Positions 34,018 to 45,447 of a stretch of 64,000 nucleotides of DNA are shown here, piece after piece. A model generated the notes under the pieces. It had not been told where the DNA came from. It ran no database searches and was given only the letters and a program-made list of their open reading frames with translations. The position numbers and the translations under genes were made by a program. The first letter of the stretch is position 1, and the number at the start of each line of letters is the position of its first letter. The DNA is from Rhizophagus irregularis (Eukaryota > Glomeromycota > Glomeromycetes > Glomerales > Glomeraceae): contig NC_089441.1 of the NCBI RefSeq assembly GCF_026210795.1, positions 4,774,001 to 4,838,000 on the forward strand, read 5' to 3'.

Positions 34018-34143
34018 AGGTTTAAAAGGGAAGGGTAAGGTTTTTATTTTTGCTTTGCGTACGCGAAAAAGTCACTTGTGATTGTATTACAAGTGGAAAA
34101 AATTATTTAATAAACCTTCCTTCCCATACCCTTCTTTTACCCG
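34018..34143. repeat. Short inverted repeat just upstream of the LMBR1 gene
   Basis: AGGTTTAAAAGGGAAGGGTAAGG pairs with CCTTCCCATACCCTTCTTTTACC about 80 bp later, and an inner CACTTGTG..CACTTGTAAT hairpin lies between. It sits about 100 bp before the start codon, so it is either a tiny MITE or a promoter-proximal structure. Confidence 0.5.
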
Positions 34144-34240
34144 ATTTAGTTTTTTATAATTAATTAAAGAAAAATTTTTTGTTACTTTTTTTTTTAAAAA
34201 AAAAGAGATAACATTGATTGTACTGCAGTTCGTTTTTGTA

Positions 34241-35911
34241 ATGACTTCAATAGAAGAAAACTCTATACTTAGCGCAAGTGAGAGAGCAGCAAACGAATTT
34301 TACAGCTGGGTTCGTCAAAACATCATTGCGTTTCTTCTATTTGTCTCCCTGTATTCGATATCTTATAGTTTATTACAACGATTTCGAAGGAAAAACAGAA
34401 TTACAGACATAGAAGAAGAAGAGGATGATCCGTATGGCATAGATAGTTTAATAATTATCATATTGTGTGCGGGAGGATTGGCAATGGCATTAGCTGGATT
34501 TTTGTTATGGCCATTTACTATGATAGCAACAGCTTTGTTACATAACGAAATATTTTCAGGAAATTATTATTTGACTTGGTTGGATGTTGAATTATTGGTG
34601 ACTTTATGGAATTACGCTTTTATAGGCTGTAATATTTCTTTATTTGCCTTATTACCTTTTGCTTTTTTTTATAGTGAAACCGATCAACTTCGAACCTTTT
34701 TTGCCAAGGCAAGGGAAACCTTAATAATTATGGGTTTGGTTGGAATGTTGATGTATGGTTTTATTTATACTTTGAAAATGCTTTTTGGAATATCAAATGT
34801 AGATGAATTAGAGATGTTGAATTTATTTACATGTATAGGAGGTGCATTGATATGTTTAAAAGCAACCCCAAGAGGTTATATTGAAATATTTTCATGTATT
34901 AGCAAGCTTCCTTTGCGACCAAATTATCGAAGATCTTTAAAGGAAAAGTTGAAACGAAATAAGATGGATATTACCGTATGGCAACAAAGATTGGAAAATT
35001 TAGAGCGTGGGTTGAGATCAATATATAGTGTTAATAATACATCACGTTCCGCTATATTAGTTCCTTCGACAGAATCGCAATATTCTTATTCATCTGAAAA
35101 GTTGTATGCATCTGGAATTGCTAATAATATCATAACCAATAGATCAGGGCACCTTTCAAATTCAAGAAATGAAATCATTGCAAAGATTAATAAGCTCGAA
35201 GAAGAAGAGAAGCGATTACAAAAAGATCTCTCGCATTCTCCACTTTATCGAAATATGTTATTTTTAGTTCTTTTCATAGTTAGTCACTTTATTTGGTTGC
35301 TAATACTTGGACATATCTTGTACGCTTTGATGAAGAGTCTATTGGTAGATGATGGAAAGGAATTAAAAAATTTGGAGGCGCTTATCGGCAAACAAACGGT
35401 ATCATTATTTGGATTTGGTACATTAAATGAAATTACACTGATTTTTTGTTTTACCTCAGCAACAATTATTGGAGTTTATTCAATATCCCCATTTAAACGA
35501 ATTAGACCTCGTTTAGGAAAAATGACGGTTCAACAAATTATAGCAAATGTTACGGTTTTATTGGTGATAAGCAGTTCGTGGCCTGTTTTAGTTAGAGTCT
35601 TGGGGTTAACAAGATTAAGTTCAGCTGGACCTTATGAGAATTTTAGTACAATGACTAATATAGGACAATATCTCGCTATGGCTTTTAGAGTTAGCGCTTT
35701 GATTACAACAGTATTCTCAACATTAGAATACTATGTATTGAGAATGATCAGAAATCCTTCTCATACTCCTATCGTAAATGGAACTTCACGTCAACCATAT
35801 AATCATGCAAGATTTTATCAACCACCACGAGACAGAAATACAGATGAATTAAATTTGAATAGATACTTTTTTCATCATTCACCGCCAGATCATCATGGAA
35901 TGAGACGATAG
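34241..35911 (+). CDS. LMBR1/LIMR-family multi-pass membrane protein
   Basis: Uninterrupted 556-codon gene. The ATG at 34241 (MTSIEENSIL) is chosen; nothing upstream in frame gives an ATG. About nine hydrophobic segments are visible: ~26-48, ~70-95, ~120-145, ~160-185, ~195-210, then after a long cytoplasmic-type coiled region (~235-330) further ones at ~335-360, ~395-415, ~440-465 and ~485-505. Family signatures include CNISLFALLPFAFFYSET (compare SNLSL..MPFAYFFTES of animal LMBR1L) and QIIANVTVLLVISSSWPVLV with RVLGLTRL close to the end. Human relatives are about 490 aa; the fungal protein has a longer mid-loop and a polar tail. The family is linked to lipocalin uptake and Wnt/ER signalling in animals; its fungal role is unknown. 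AT-rich but with clear coding bias. Confidence 0.9.
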   Translation: MTSIEENSILSASERAANEFYSWVRQNIIAFLLFVSLYSISYSLLQRFRRKNRITDIEEEEDDPYGIDSLIIIILCAGGLAMALAGFLLWPFTMIATALLHNEIFSGNYYLTWLDVELLVTLWNYAFIGCNISLFALLPFAFFYSETDQLRTFFAKARETLIIMGLVGMLMYGFIYTLKMLFGISNVDELEMLNLFTCIGGALICLKATPRGYIEIFSCISKLPLRPNYRRSLKEKLKRNKMDITVWQQRLENLERGLRSIYSVNNTSRSAILVPSTESQYSYSSEKLYASGIANNIITNRSGHLSNSRNEIIAKINKLEEEEKRLQKDLSHSPLYRNMLFLVLFIVSHFIWLLILGHILYALMKSLLVDDGKELKNLEALIGKQTVSLFGFGTLNEITLIFCFTSATIIGVYSISPFKRIRPRLGKMTVQQIIANVTVLLVISSSWPVLVRVLGLTRLSSAGPYENFSTMTNIGQYLAMAFRVSALITTVFSTLEYYVLRMIRNPSHTPIVNGTSRQPYNHARFYQPPRDRNTDELNLNRYFFHHSPPDHHGMRR

Positions 35912-36057
35912 TACATAAAATGCATGGTATTTCAATATGGTTGCGGGTCAATTAGAATATATAAATGTTATAGGGTGGGATAAAACAATTCATAATATAC
36001 ATATATCAATCATCATTAATGAATCAATCACAAAAACAAACCATATATATATATATA

Positions 36058-37344
36058 TAGGGATGGGGGTTAATTAACCACGGTTAATTAACCATGGTTA
36101 ATTAACCGTTAATTTTGTTAGTTATGATTGATTTAAAATGGTTAATTAACCGTTATTTATAATTAGCCAATCAAAATGCAGAATTTAAATCATGTGATTA
36201 AATGATAATCCATTATTTTGTTACACAATTAAATATTAATTAATATAAATATTGATTAAATCTATGATCTACATATTGCATGATCTTTTTTTTAAGATAA
36301 ATTTTTTTTAAAAAAACACTTTTTTTTTGCAAATTTATTGTTCATTATCATGGTAAAAAAAAAGGGAACTGTTTGGAAACATTGGACAATAATTACTGAA
36401 GCAGAAAGTAATGAAGAAAGTAGTAGGTCTAAGAAAAAAACACATCCTTCTGTACGTTGTAATTATTGTTCTAAAGTTTTTGAACAAGGTACAGCTAAAA
36501 GAATGCAAGTTCATCTTAATGATAGTTGTCCTAGAGCTCCAGAAAGTGCAAAAACAAAGAAACAACAAATTCCTGAACTATTAGAAACTTCTGATGCTAC
36601 TACTTCTACTTTTATTCCTACAGTAAAAACATCAAAAAAGCATTTAAAAAATACAACAATTGAGAATTTTGTTGATCGTATGAGTGAAGAAGAACAAGAT
36701 ACTCTTGAAATTTTACTAGCTCAAGCATTATTTGCTGCTGGAGTTCCTTTTTCTTTTCTTGAAAATAATTATGTTATTCAGTTTTTTCAACAATTACGTC
36801 CAGCATTCAAATTACCTAATCGAAGAAAACTTGCTGATGAATTACTTGATGATGTTTTTGATGAAGTTAAAGCTGAATGTAATGAACAAATTTTACAAGC
36901 TAAATCTCTTACAATGGTTTCAGATGGTTGGTCTAATATTAATCGAGAATCAGTTCAAAATTTTGTTATTTGTACTCCAAAACCATTATTCTTTCGATGC
37001 TATTTATTCTGTGAAGAATCTCATACAGCTAAATGGGTAGTAATTTTAATGAAAATGAAGAAGATAGTAATAATAGTTCTGATAATGAAAATAAAGAAGA
37101 TGATAATAATAATAGTTCTGATAATGATAGTATATTTGGATTTGAAGCAAATGTTATTAATTTAGATGATGAAGAATAAATAAAATATATTAAAATTTTA
37201 TAATATTTAATAAATTATAAATTTATTTTAACTTCCTTAAAATTATATATACAGGTTATTTATGGGTTAATTAACCGTTAACTAACCGTTAATTAACCGG
37301 TTAATTAACCAAATTCATAACTAACGGTTATTTTACCAACCCTA
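36058..37344 (+). mobile_element. Internally deleted hAT element
   Basis: The ends are TAGGGATGGGGGTTAATTAA at left and TAGGGTTGGTAAAATAACCG on the opposite strand at right, with 8-bp TATATATA on both sides (36050-36057, 37345-37352). The duplication is low-complexity, so it is weak evidence alone. Several palindromic GGTTAATTAACC words cluster at 36070-36150 and 37260-37320 and look like subterminal transposase-binding sites. It carries only the two ends of a transposase gene. Confidence 0.85.
36350..37179 (+). pseudogene. hAT transposase remnant: BED finger plus C-terminal tail
   Basis: From ATG 36350 (MVKKKGTVWKHW) a BED-type zinc finger is visible (VRCNYCSKVFEQGTAKRMQV..HLNDSCP, residues ~36-67), then the start of the hAT core: ENNYVIQFFQQLRPAFKLPN and SLTMVSDGWSNINRESVQNF (first catalytic Asp). 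After ..SHTAKW (~37035) the gene jumps, one frame over, to an acidic Asn/Asp/Glu tail (ENEEDSNNSSDNEN) ending at TAA 37177-37179. The missing middle would hold the second Asp, the CxxH region, the Glu and the dimerisation domain, so the product cannot transpose. It could still bind DNA through the BED finger. Confidence 0.85.
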
Positions 37345-37352
37345 TATATATA

Positions 37353-37793
37353 TAAGGATTATCATATTAAGATATTAAGATTATATATATAATGGAAGTA
37401 TTTCTTTTTTTTTTTACAATATATTTTTTTGTACATTTTTTTCTATTATTATCACAATTATTATTATTATTGCATTTTTTTTTTCCTTTTTTTTTTAAAA
37501 AAAAAAAAATCAAGTAGTTTTGTATATTATTAATATTCATTACAAATAGCAGGATTGTTAAAATATATTGTTAAAAAATATATATATATAGATAGATAAG
37601 GCAATAATTCAGGTAATATATTAATAACATATATGTAAAATGGTTAAATTATTGTTAAATTTTTTTTTTTATTTTATTTATTTATTTATTTTTTTTAAAT
37701 CAAATCAAAATAATCTAATTTCTAAATCATTATTCCTCCCACATGCTTCTTTTTTAGGTAATTAAGATCTCCAAGATAACTCGTTTACCTATA
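37353..37793. other. AT low-complexity intergenic DNA
   Basis: Poly-T, ATT and TA runs between the deleted hAT and the 3' end of the wax-synthase-like gene. Nothing else is seen. Confidence 0.45.
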
Positions 37794-39581
37794 TTAATAA
37801 CCTTTATAACCTTTATCACAACCGAAATGAGGATAACAATAATAATGTTTAGCTCTAATATAAGGTTCGGCGAACCAAGGAGCAGATAATATTAAGATAG
37901 AATTCCATAAAACGAAGCCAATAACTTTCTTTGTATAATAATATCTTTTCTGATCGAACGCTGTATTATCATTCTTTCTAAATGAGAGGGTTACAATAAT
38001 TTCCCAAAAGATAGCTATAATACCATGAAATAAAAAGAAAGTAAAATGTTCACCATTAGCTAAACCAAATAATGAATGTATAACATATTCATGAAATATG
38101 CAACTCCATAAAAAACCAGCAAAAGTTCCAAAAATATGAGATAAAACTTTTTTATGAGGTAAAAAAGAAGGATAATAATTATTCATGAATTTTTTACAAG
38201 GTAAATAACCTAATTCAACAAAACAATTACGATAAAGTAAATGCCATCTTTTTGACCAAAATTCAGAAGGAGAACAAGATAAATGAGGGGAATCAAATAA
38301 TGGATTAGTAAAAAATAAGAAATGATATAACCATTGTTCTAAAAGTGAGGAAAAATTTTTCGAAATTTTTAATTTAATTAATAATTTGTTATAAGGATAA
38401 GGAATAATAAAAGAAGTAGAAAAGATTGAATTTGAAAATTTTTTTGTAGATTGAATATAATATAATAAACAAGAAGCTACAAATAAATAAATTTCATAAA
38501 TCCAAATCATATTCCAATAAATTATTCCAGTATAAATTGCACAATAAAACATATAAAATGGTGATATATAATATTGTTGATCTGAATCAGATGATGTAAA
38601 ATAATTATAAAATCGAATTGGATATGGTATAGAAGATATTTCATTTGGCATATAATATTCTATAAAAATCAACCAAAATTCTTGTATTGTCGTTATTTTA
38701 ATAAAAGAAATTAATCTAGTAAGAATATATTTTGAAGGTATTACGGGTATGTAAATATTTTGATTTTGATTGGACAAAATATCCTTTGAAACATCTTTTG
38801 AAACATCATGATTTGAAATATCCTTTGAAATATTGTTGTTTGAAATACGTTTTGAAATATTATCCTTTGAAATACCATTAGAGATATCCTTTGAGATACC
38901 ATTAGAGATATCCTTTGAAATACCATTAGGGATATTTTTTGAAATACTTTTAGGAATATCCTTTGAAATGCTTTTAGGAATATCTTTTGAAATACTTTTA
39001 GGAATATCTTTTGAAATATCCTCCTTTGAAATATCCTCCTTTGAAGGATCCTTATTTGAAAGATCCTTATTTGAAAGATCCTCCTTTGAAAGATCCTTAT
39101 TTGAAATATCCTTCGTTGAAAGATCCTTTTTTGAAACATCCTCCTTTGAAAGATCCTTCTTTAAAATATCTTTTTGATTATTAATCATATCAAAAGAAGA
39201 TTTTCTCCACCAAAATAAACTATGATAATAAGGTTTTATAATTTTATCTTTTTTAGTAGAGGAATTCTCACATTCTCTTAACCAAATCAACATTTTCCAA
39301 GTATATGAAATAACTGTGACAGGAATCACCCCTTGAATTGTACAGTTAAAATGATAACCGTAATTTAACGGTAACAGAAAATAAATCAATAATATAAAAT
39401 AAATGGTATAATAATGATAAGATGATTTTGGTGGAGAAAGTGTTAAAAAGATTAGAAAGAATTGTAAAGAATAGATCAATATAAAATAAATTGGAATTGG
39501 AAGAGTTTGTGGAATGAAATTATTTAGACGAGAAAGAAAGATATCTAAATAGGAAAGGAAAGGTTTAAAAGAGGAAATCAT
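37794..39581 (-). CDS. Wax-synthase-like MBOAT-family membrane protein
   Basis: 595 codons from ATG 39581; the frame is open 34 codons further up but with no ATG there, so a short upstream exon is possible. Hydrophobic segments fill the N-terminus (~15-90). A hydrophilic insert (~150-285) consists of repeats of KDLSKED / SKDIPKSI type. The C-terminal half carries the family motifs FWSKRWHLLYRNCFVELGY, FHEYVIHSLFGL (the His is the presumed catalytic residue) and a last run of membrane segments. Fungal wax-synthase-domain proteins of this layout transfer acyl groups to small alcohols or terpenoid cores in the endoplasmic reticulum; the substrate cannot be told here. The gene is divergent from the F-box gene at 40403. 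Confidence 0.8.
   Translation of the reverse strand: MISSFKPFLSYLDIFLSRLNNFIPQTLPIPIYFILIYSLQFFLIFLTLSPPKSSYHYYTIYFILLIYFLLPLNYGYHFNCTIQGVIPVTVISYTWKMLIWLRECENSSTKKDKIIKPYYHSLFWWRKSSFDMINNQKDILKKDLSKEDVSKKDLSTKDISNKDLSKEDLSNKDLSNKDPSKEDISKEDISKDIPKSISKDIPKSISKDIPKSISKNIPNGISKDISNGISKDISNGISKDNISKRISNNNISKDISNHDVSKDVSKDILSNQNQNIYIPVIPSKYILTRLISFIKITTIQEFWLIFIEYYMPNEISSIPYPIRFYNYFTSSDSDQQYYISPFYMFYCAIYTGIIYWNMIWIYEIYLFVASCLLYYIQSTKKFSNSIFSTSFIIPYPYNKLLIKLKISKNFSSLLEQWLYHFLFFTNPLFDSPHLSCSPSEFWSKRWHLLYRNCFVELGYLPCKKFMNNYYPSFLPHKKVLSHIFGTFAGFLWSCIFHEYVIHSLFGLANGEHFTFFLFHGIIAIFWEIIVTLSFRKNDNTAFDQKRYYYTKKVIGFVLWNSILILSAPWFAEPYIRAKHYYCYPHFGCDKGYKGY
38765..39180. repeat. In-frame minisatellite in the wax-synthase-like gene
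   Basis: Units of 15-18 nt, CCTTTGAAATA/ACATC variants, and longer 36-nt units with ATACCATTAGAGATATCC keep the frame open and encode Lys-Asp/Glu-Ile/Leu-Ser repeats. Frames on the other strand across this block are shadows. Confidence 0.85.
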
Positions 39582-39699
39582 CGTTAATAATATTGATGAA
39601 TAAGAATGTTCTTCTAAAAGTGGTTCTTGTAAGTATGAAATAAATGTTATCGAAAAATGAGAAATAAAAATTGGTATGTTCAAAATATTTTACGATCTT

Positions 39700-40402
39700 A
39701 GGTTTATTTATGATCTTACGTGAGAAAGAAAAAAATCAAAACTAAAAAAAGAAAATCGCCAAAAATCAAAAAAAGGTACCCGCTAAACCTATTTATAAAT
39801 TAAAAACATGATGCAATTGTACCCGCTTTATTTTATTTTATTTATTTGTTTATATTTACGTCTATAAAATTTGACGCATAAAAATTTTGCAATTGTTATA
39901 CATTTATTATTAAACCCGTATATTAAATACTAGAGTTAATCATATAAAATATATAAAATAATAAATCTGAATCGGCCCGTTACGGAAATTTTTAATCCTA
40001 AACTGAAATAAACTGAAACTTTTTTTAATCTGATCGATTAATTTTATTCGTTATATGCATTAAACTTAAAATTATTAATTATATACATTTTGTTATTTAT
40101 TGTATGACGTTTCGCGCGAATCCTTATATGAAGAAAAATTTTTGATATGAAATTCATGAAAAATTTTCCCTTTTATGACTGATGGTTTTAATTTTAATGA
40201 CATGGTTTGAAACCGATATTAAGGAATACTGCGGTGGCCATCCTTAATTGATTAACTCGATTGAACAATAGTATGATATAGCTATATCGTCATGATCTAC
40301 ATCTACTGTATTTGTTAAACAACGCAAAAAAAAAAAAATTTTTTCTATAAAATTATCGTTAATTATTATTATATTATATCTTTGAAAAAAAAAACAAAAA
40401 CA
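39700..40402. other. Divergent intergenic region between the wax-synthase-like and F-box genes
   Basis: About 800 bp between the two start codons. There are runs of A and T close to each start (AAAAAAAAAAAATTTTTTC at 40327), with a less AT-biased middle. No TATA box can be singled out in this composition. Probably a shared promoter region (inference). Confidence 0.35.
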
Positions 40403-41860
40403 ATGATTTCAAAACTTTTAACGGAAACTCTTATTCAAATTTTTAACGAACTTGAACTTGATGAATTATTTTCTTGTATTCTGGTTAACAGAGAATGGTG
40501 TAAAATAGTTGTACCTATTCTTTGGAGTGATCCTTGGAAGAATATTGATATTTATGTTGTATTTAATACTAAATATATTGGACATGGAAATATTAAAAAA
40601 TATATATTACTTATTTCAACATATATATCATGTTTATCAGATGATGATCGAAATAATTTGAAATTATTCGGTATACCAATATCAAATTTAAAACCTTTCT
40701 TTGATTATCCAATATTTTTAAGATATTTAAATTATCATCATTTCATTTTTTTAATAAATAAATTTGTTTTTGAAAAAATTGGAAATAATAATGATGAAAA
40801 TTTAACAAAATTAATTATTAAAAAAATTTGGAATTTATTTAAAGAAAAATGTAAGAAACTTAATCATTTTGGATTATTAAATCCTTATGGAGAAAATATT
40901 AATTATAGATTTGATAAGATTTTTAATGATGATGATGATGATTCTTTTATTATTAATAATAATGGAAGTTTAGTAGAAAATAAAAATATTTTTAAAAATA
41001 TTACTTCATTTCAATGTGATGGGAATTTACAACCTTTAATTTTATTTAAATTGGGAAATATTTGTAAATTAATACAAGATATTAAAATTGATAATATATC
41101 TCAAGATAATGAAGGTATAGCTTATCTTATAAAATCTCAAAAATCTATACAAAAATTATTTTTAGGATTTTATTATGATACTCCTAAATCAGGATTTATT
41201 AAAATTGAAAAAGTTCTTAAAGGTATTGATTCTCTTAATCAATTAATATTATCAGGCAGGTTTCCTTTATCATTAAATTTATTTTCAAAATGTTCTAAAC
41301 TTCAAGAATTAGAATTATTATTAAATGAAAGTAATAATGGAATGGAAGAATTTGTTAGAAATAAATTTCCTGAACTTAGATATTTAAAGATTTGTTTTAG
41401 GAAATTATCTGCTGGTCAGTTATCTTTATTGATTAATAATACTCAAGGAAAAATTGAAAAAATTTTTATAATAGGTTGTAAAATCATTGATCCTGAAAAT
41501 TCTAATATATTTAAAAATTCTATTATCAACAAATGTTCTAATTTACGTGAATTGGCTCTTTATGTTGAACCTATTGGAGATTTTCTTCCACCTTTATCTG
41601 ATCTTTTTCAACAATGTATTCATTTGGAATTTATTATATTGAACGGTTCAAAATTTAATGAAACGTATGATTTTGGTCAAGATTTAATGGAAGTGATTCA
41701 ATATATTCCAAAAAATTTGAAATATATTCTTGTACCAAATAATTTCTGTTCTAATAAAGATTTATTGAAGGAATTTGGTGAATTAGTAAAAGAACAATTT
41801 AAAATATCTATACATGAATCTTCAGATTCAACAAAGATAATTTTTTATAAGTTGAATTGA
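40403..41860 (+). CDS. F-box protein with degenerate leucine-rich repeats
   Basis: 485 codons from ATG 40403 (MISKLLTETLIQIFNELELD). F-box at residues ~1-45, ending in the typical VNREWCKIVVPILWSDPW. The rest shows irregular Leu/Ile-rich repeats of 24-28 residues (SLNQLILSGRFPLSLNLFSK, CSKLQELELLL, CSNLRELALYV). F-box proteins of this kind form the substrate arm of SCF ubiquitin ligases by binding Skp1, with the LRR part choosing the target. The family is hugely expanded in arbuscular mycorrhizal fungi. Asn/Lys-rich codon use reflects base composition. The target is unknown. Confidence 0.88.
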   Translation: MISKLLTETLIQIFNELELDELFSCILVNREWCKIVVPILWSDPWKNIDIYVVFNTKYIGHGNIKKYILLISTYISCLSDDDRNNLKLFGIPISNLKPFFDYPIFLRYLNYHHFIFLINKFVFEKIGNNNDENLTKLIIKKIWNLFKEKCKKLNHFGLLNPYGENINYRFDKIFNDDDDDSFIINNNGSLVENKNIFKNITSFQCDGNLQPLILFKLGNICKLIQDIKIDNISQDNEGIAYLIKSQKSIQKLFLGFYYDTPKSGFIKIEKVLKGIDSLNQLILSGRFPLSLNLFSKCSKLQELELLLNESNNGMEEFVRNKFPELRYLKICFRKLSAGQLSLLINNTQGKIEKIFIIGCKIIDPENSNIFKNSIINKCSNLRELALYVEPIGDFLPPLSDLFQQCIHLEFIILNGSKFNETYDFGQDLMEVIQYIPKNLKYILVPNNFCSNKDLLKEFGELVKEQFKISIHESSDSTKIIFYKLN

Positions 41861-42664
41861 TTTTATTTGATTTGATTGATGTGATTGATTTGATTGATTT
41901 GATTGATTGATTGATTGATTTGATTTGATGATTTGATTTGATTTATTGATTGATTTCTTTTGATTTCTCATTTAAAATAATAAAAAGTTTCGTTACATTC
42001 AATTCAATTCTATATTAGCGAGGGTTTAAAAAAAATATTTTTTTTTTATTATTTTTATTGCATGTATTTTGCGAAATTGCGAAATTAAAATTTTTTTTTT
42101 TTTTTTTAGCGTTCAAAATTAAATTTTTTACAAAGCGAGAGAGTAGTTACAGGGAATTATTAAGATAAAATTAGCTGATATTATTTCTTCATAAGATATT
42201 ATTCACCGGGATTCCTCAACCAGGGTTAAATTATTCAACGGGATTCCCAATTGAAATTATTCACCGGGAATCATAAGATTAAAATTGACCCAGGGGTTAC
42301 ATTATTCATTAACCCAAGGGTTGAAAAGTTGAAATTGTCCATCAGGAAATCATATAGTGAAAAAAAAAAAAATTATTAATAATAATAAATAAATTTTTTA
42401 TATACGAATATAAATATTCTAAGCGTATCATTTTTCATGACCAGCTTTTTCATATACGAATATAAATATTTAAGCGTATCATTTAGCTTTTTCATATGCG
42501 AATATAAATACTTAAGCGTGACATTTTTCATGACCAGCTTTTTCAAACTCATTTTTACATTTCCATATTCTAAAAGAAAAAAAAAAAAAGAAAAAGAAAA
42601 TTAGATATCTTAACGTTATTATATATAAAAATAAATATAATATATATAAAAAAATTTTTTTTTT
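41861..42664. repeat. Intergenic block of three simple arrays
   Basis: 41865-41955 is a GATT/TTGATT microsatellite. 42190-42330 holds diverged copies of ATTATTCACCGGGATTCC. 42405-42545 has three copies (about 50-65 bp) of ATACGAATATAAATATT..AAGCGTATCATTT..CATGACCAGC. These lie between convergent 3' ends of the F-box gene and the spliced membrane-protein gene. Confidence 0.75.
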
Positions 42665-43333
42665 TTACCCTTTTCTCCAAATTATATAACCCAATGAGAT
42701 GAAAGTTAATTCAAATAAAGCAGATAATGAGAATAAAGAGATAGATATTTTCAATAAACCGTCATGTTCAGAACAATATATTTCATCGCATAAATTTTTT
42801 ATAAAATTGATTAAAGATGAATAAAGAAGAATTGGAATTATGTTATATATTATGAAAATAGTATAATGTGGAATTGATCGCGTATAAATCTAAAAAAAAC
42901 GGTTAGAAATAATTAATAATAATGAATAAGAGTTAAATAATGAATAAAAAAAAATAATAATTAAAAGATACTTTACGGTGATAATACTACATATTATTAA
43001 ACCTGGTATAGTTAAAAATAATAACCAGTCAGAAACACGCATATAACCATTAATTTGATCACCTAATATTTCCGTAATTAATGAAATTGAAGATATTATA
43101 TAAATTGTAGTTATAAATATAAATATTCTTTCTAAAGGATGTAAAGGTATAACTATTGATAATTTTCGTAAATTTTGAAATTTTTGTGATAATTGAAATT
43201 TTTGAAATTTTTGAACTATTTTTGAAAAATTAAATATTAATTTAAATAATTTTTCAAAATAATTACTCATTTTTAAAAATGTAAAAGAAAAAGATATAAA
43301 GAAAAAAACGAAAAAAAGTGAAATATTATTCAT
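42665..43333 (-). CDS. Small multi-pass membrane protein, two exons, unknown family
   Basis: Exon 1 runs 43333-42977, an 87-nt intron 42976-42890 (GTAAAG..TTTTTTTTAG), exon 2 42889-42665, giving 193 aa. Without splicing the frame stops at the acceptor TAG, while splicing joins two membrane-rich parts in phase. ATG 43333 (MNNISLFFVF) is chosen; the frame is open further up to an ATG at 43579, so a longer protein is possible. Four or five hydrophobic segments: ~4-20, ~75-95, ~105-122, ~133-150 and ~172-190, with an aromatic/basic linker (KIVQKFQKFQLSQKFQNL). I recognise no domain. The ATG choice is the weakest point. Confidence 0.55.
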
Positions 43334-44206
43334 TGTTCCAAAATTAAAAAGAAAATAAGGAAAAAAAAAAAGTTTTTTGGATAAAGGAAAAAAGGTTTTG
43401 GTGTAATAACTAGTATATATGTGAAAATAATTGTTACACAAGACTCCAATCATTTTTTTACTTTTTTGACTATAGGGAAAGAATTTGATTGGATGATGAT
43501 CATAAACCATAGATTTATAGTTCAAATCATATGTCATATAAAAGTTAAATTTAGCAATTACAAGTTGTACAATAACCATTAGATAAACGATAAACTCGAT
43601 AAACTGTAACACTCTACAATCAATCAAAGTCTTATGAATACTTGGAAAAAAAGTTCTTGAGTCTTGACTTTAGAGTGATAAAGAAAATATCATTATATTT
43701 TAAGATTCTGAGAAGAAACGAAATTATATTAACTTTAAACGAAAAGGTTTCGACATGTTTGAATAATTTATCACATGACGTGATTTATACCTATTAAATT
43801 TCGTAGTAAATTTTCAGAAAATAATCATTAAATGGGAATGATTGGCCAGATTGTAACAATGAAAATCGACATTGATTATTATCGTTATTATTACTTTTTT
43901 TTTGTCGTGTGACCAAAAATATTTAGTATAGCTTTACTAACGGAAATTATAATTATATTTGGATATAAATACGGAATAGACTATTATATACGATTATATA
44001 TTTAAAAAAAAAAAGAAAAGTTTTGACATTTGCGTCCGACTGATTATTAACAGATCTTAACCTATTATGAACGATTAACATTTTGTATACGTGATACAAT
44101 GTGATACAATAAATGAACATTTGAACATTTATGAAACTATTATAATATATATTATTTTATTATTCTATAAATTTTAAACGAAGATTATAAAAAGGATTAT
44201 TTTATA
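43334..44206. other. Intergenic region, nothing firm
   Basis: Contains the possible upstream coding extension of the membrane-protein gene (to 43579). Beyond that is ordinary AT-rich spacer up to the 3' end of the second F-box gene. Confidence 0.4.
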
Positions 44207-45346
44207 TTAATAAAATGATTTTATAAAACGATTTGATGGAACTACATCAATTCCTTGACTCTTTAAAGAATCAATTATTTCTAATTCTTCATCATTCCAA
44301 CAAAATCCATCCTCACTTTCATCAATTCCCAACACTTTTAAAGAATTATGTATCTTTTGATAATTATTCACACAAATTAAATAATCTTTTCTTAAAGATT
44401 CATCATAAGGAATGATCCATTTTTTCAAATTAACTTTAGAATTATTTGTAAAATATTTAAATGATGATAAACAAACATCTACATTTAAATATAAATATTC
44501 AACAGTTATTAAATGATCACCCAAGATTTCAACTAATTGATTACTACCGTTATGATTATTATTATTATTACCATTATTACCATTATTACCATTCATAATT
44601 TCATCAGGATCCATTTGAATATGTAAAATTTTTAATAATGATAAATCACATATTAATGGAATTATTGAATTTAAATGTTTTGAAGAAATTAATCTCATAT
44701 GTAAAAAATTGATTTTTGGACAAGAATCTTTTACCGCTTTAATCGTCTCAGAAGTAATAATATTTAATGATAATTTGAGTAATGATACACCGCCAAGAGT
44801 AATAATCATTCCTACTATAACGTTTAAATTTATTCCAAGTTGATCATAAACATTATCAGAATCATAAATAACATCAAGATCATCGTGCCATAATTTAAAT
44901 TCTTTCAATTGAAATTTCTTTTTAGAAAATATATTACAATGTTCATAAGTAAATCCTTCACAATTATCAAATTCAAGTTTTTCTAAATTTTCTAATTTTG
45001 TTAATGATGATAAATCTATATTTTTAAAATCCATATAAATGAATATTAATTCCCTTAAAGTATTTGATCGATATTCCAATGCATATATAATTTCTTTTTT
45101 ATATTGTTCCAAAAAATTTGTATAAATTGATATTCTTTTTAAAGGTTGTGATTTTATAATATTCACAAATTCTTTAACAAAATTGCAATTTAATTTATAA
45201 ATTAATAAATTACAATTAATTATATTATTACATGATTTATGTATTGATTTTAAAAATTCCATGGTATTTTGATATTTATCATCATTTGATTCCAAATCTA
45301 TATCAATCTTTAATGATCTTAAATTTTTTATACCAGGATAATAATA

Positions 45347-45379
<33 letters not shown>

Positions 45380-45406
45380 GTTATTATTATTATCATCTTC
45401 TTCTTC

Positions 45407-45447
<41 letters not shown>

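Noticed and set aside
38741-39177. Long frames on both strands made of FEIPLEIS / FQRRIF repeats
   Set aside because: They are shadows of the in-frame minisatellite of the wax-synthase-like gene.
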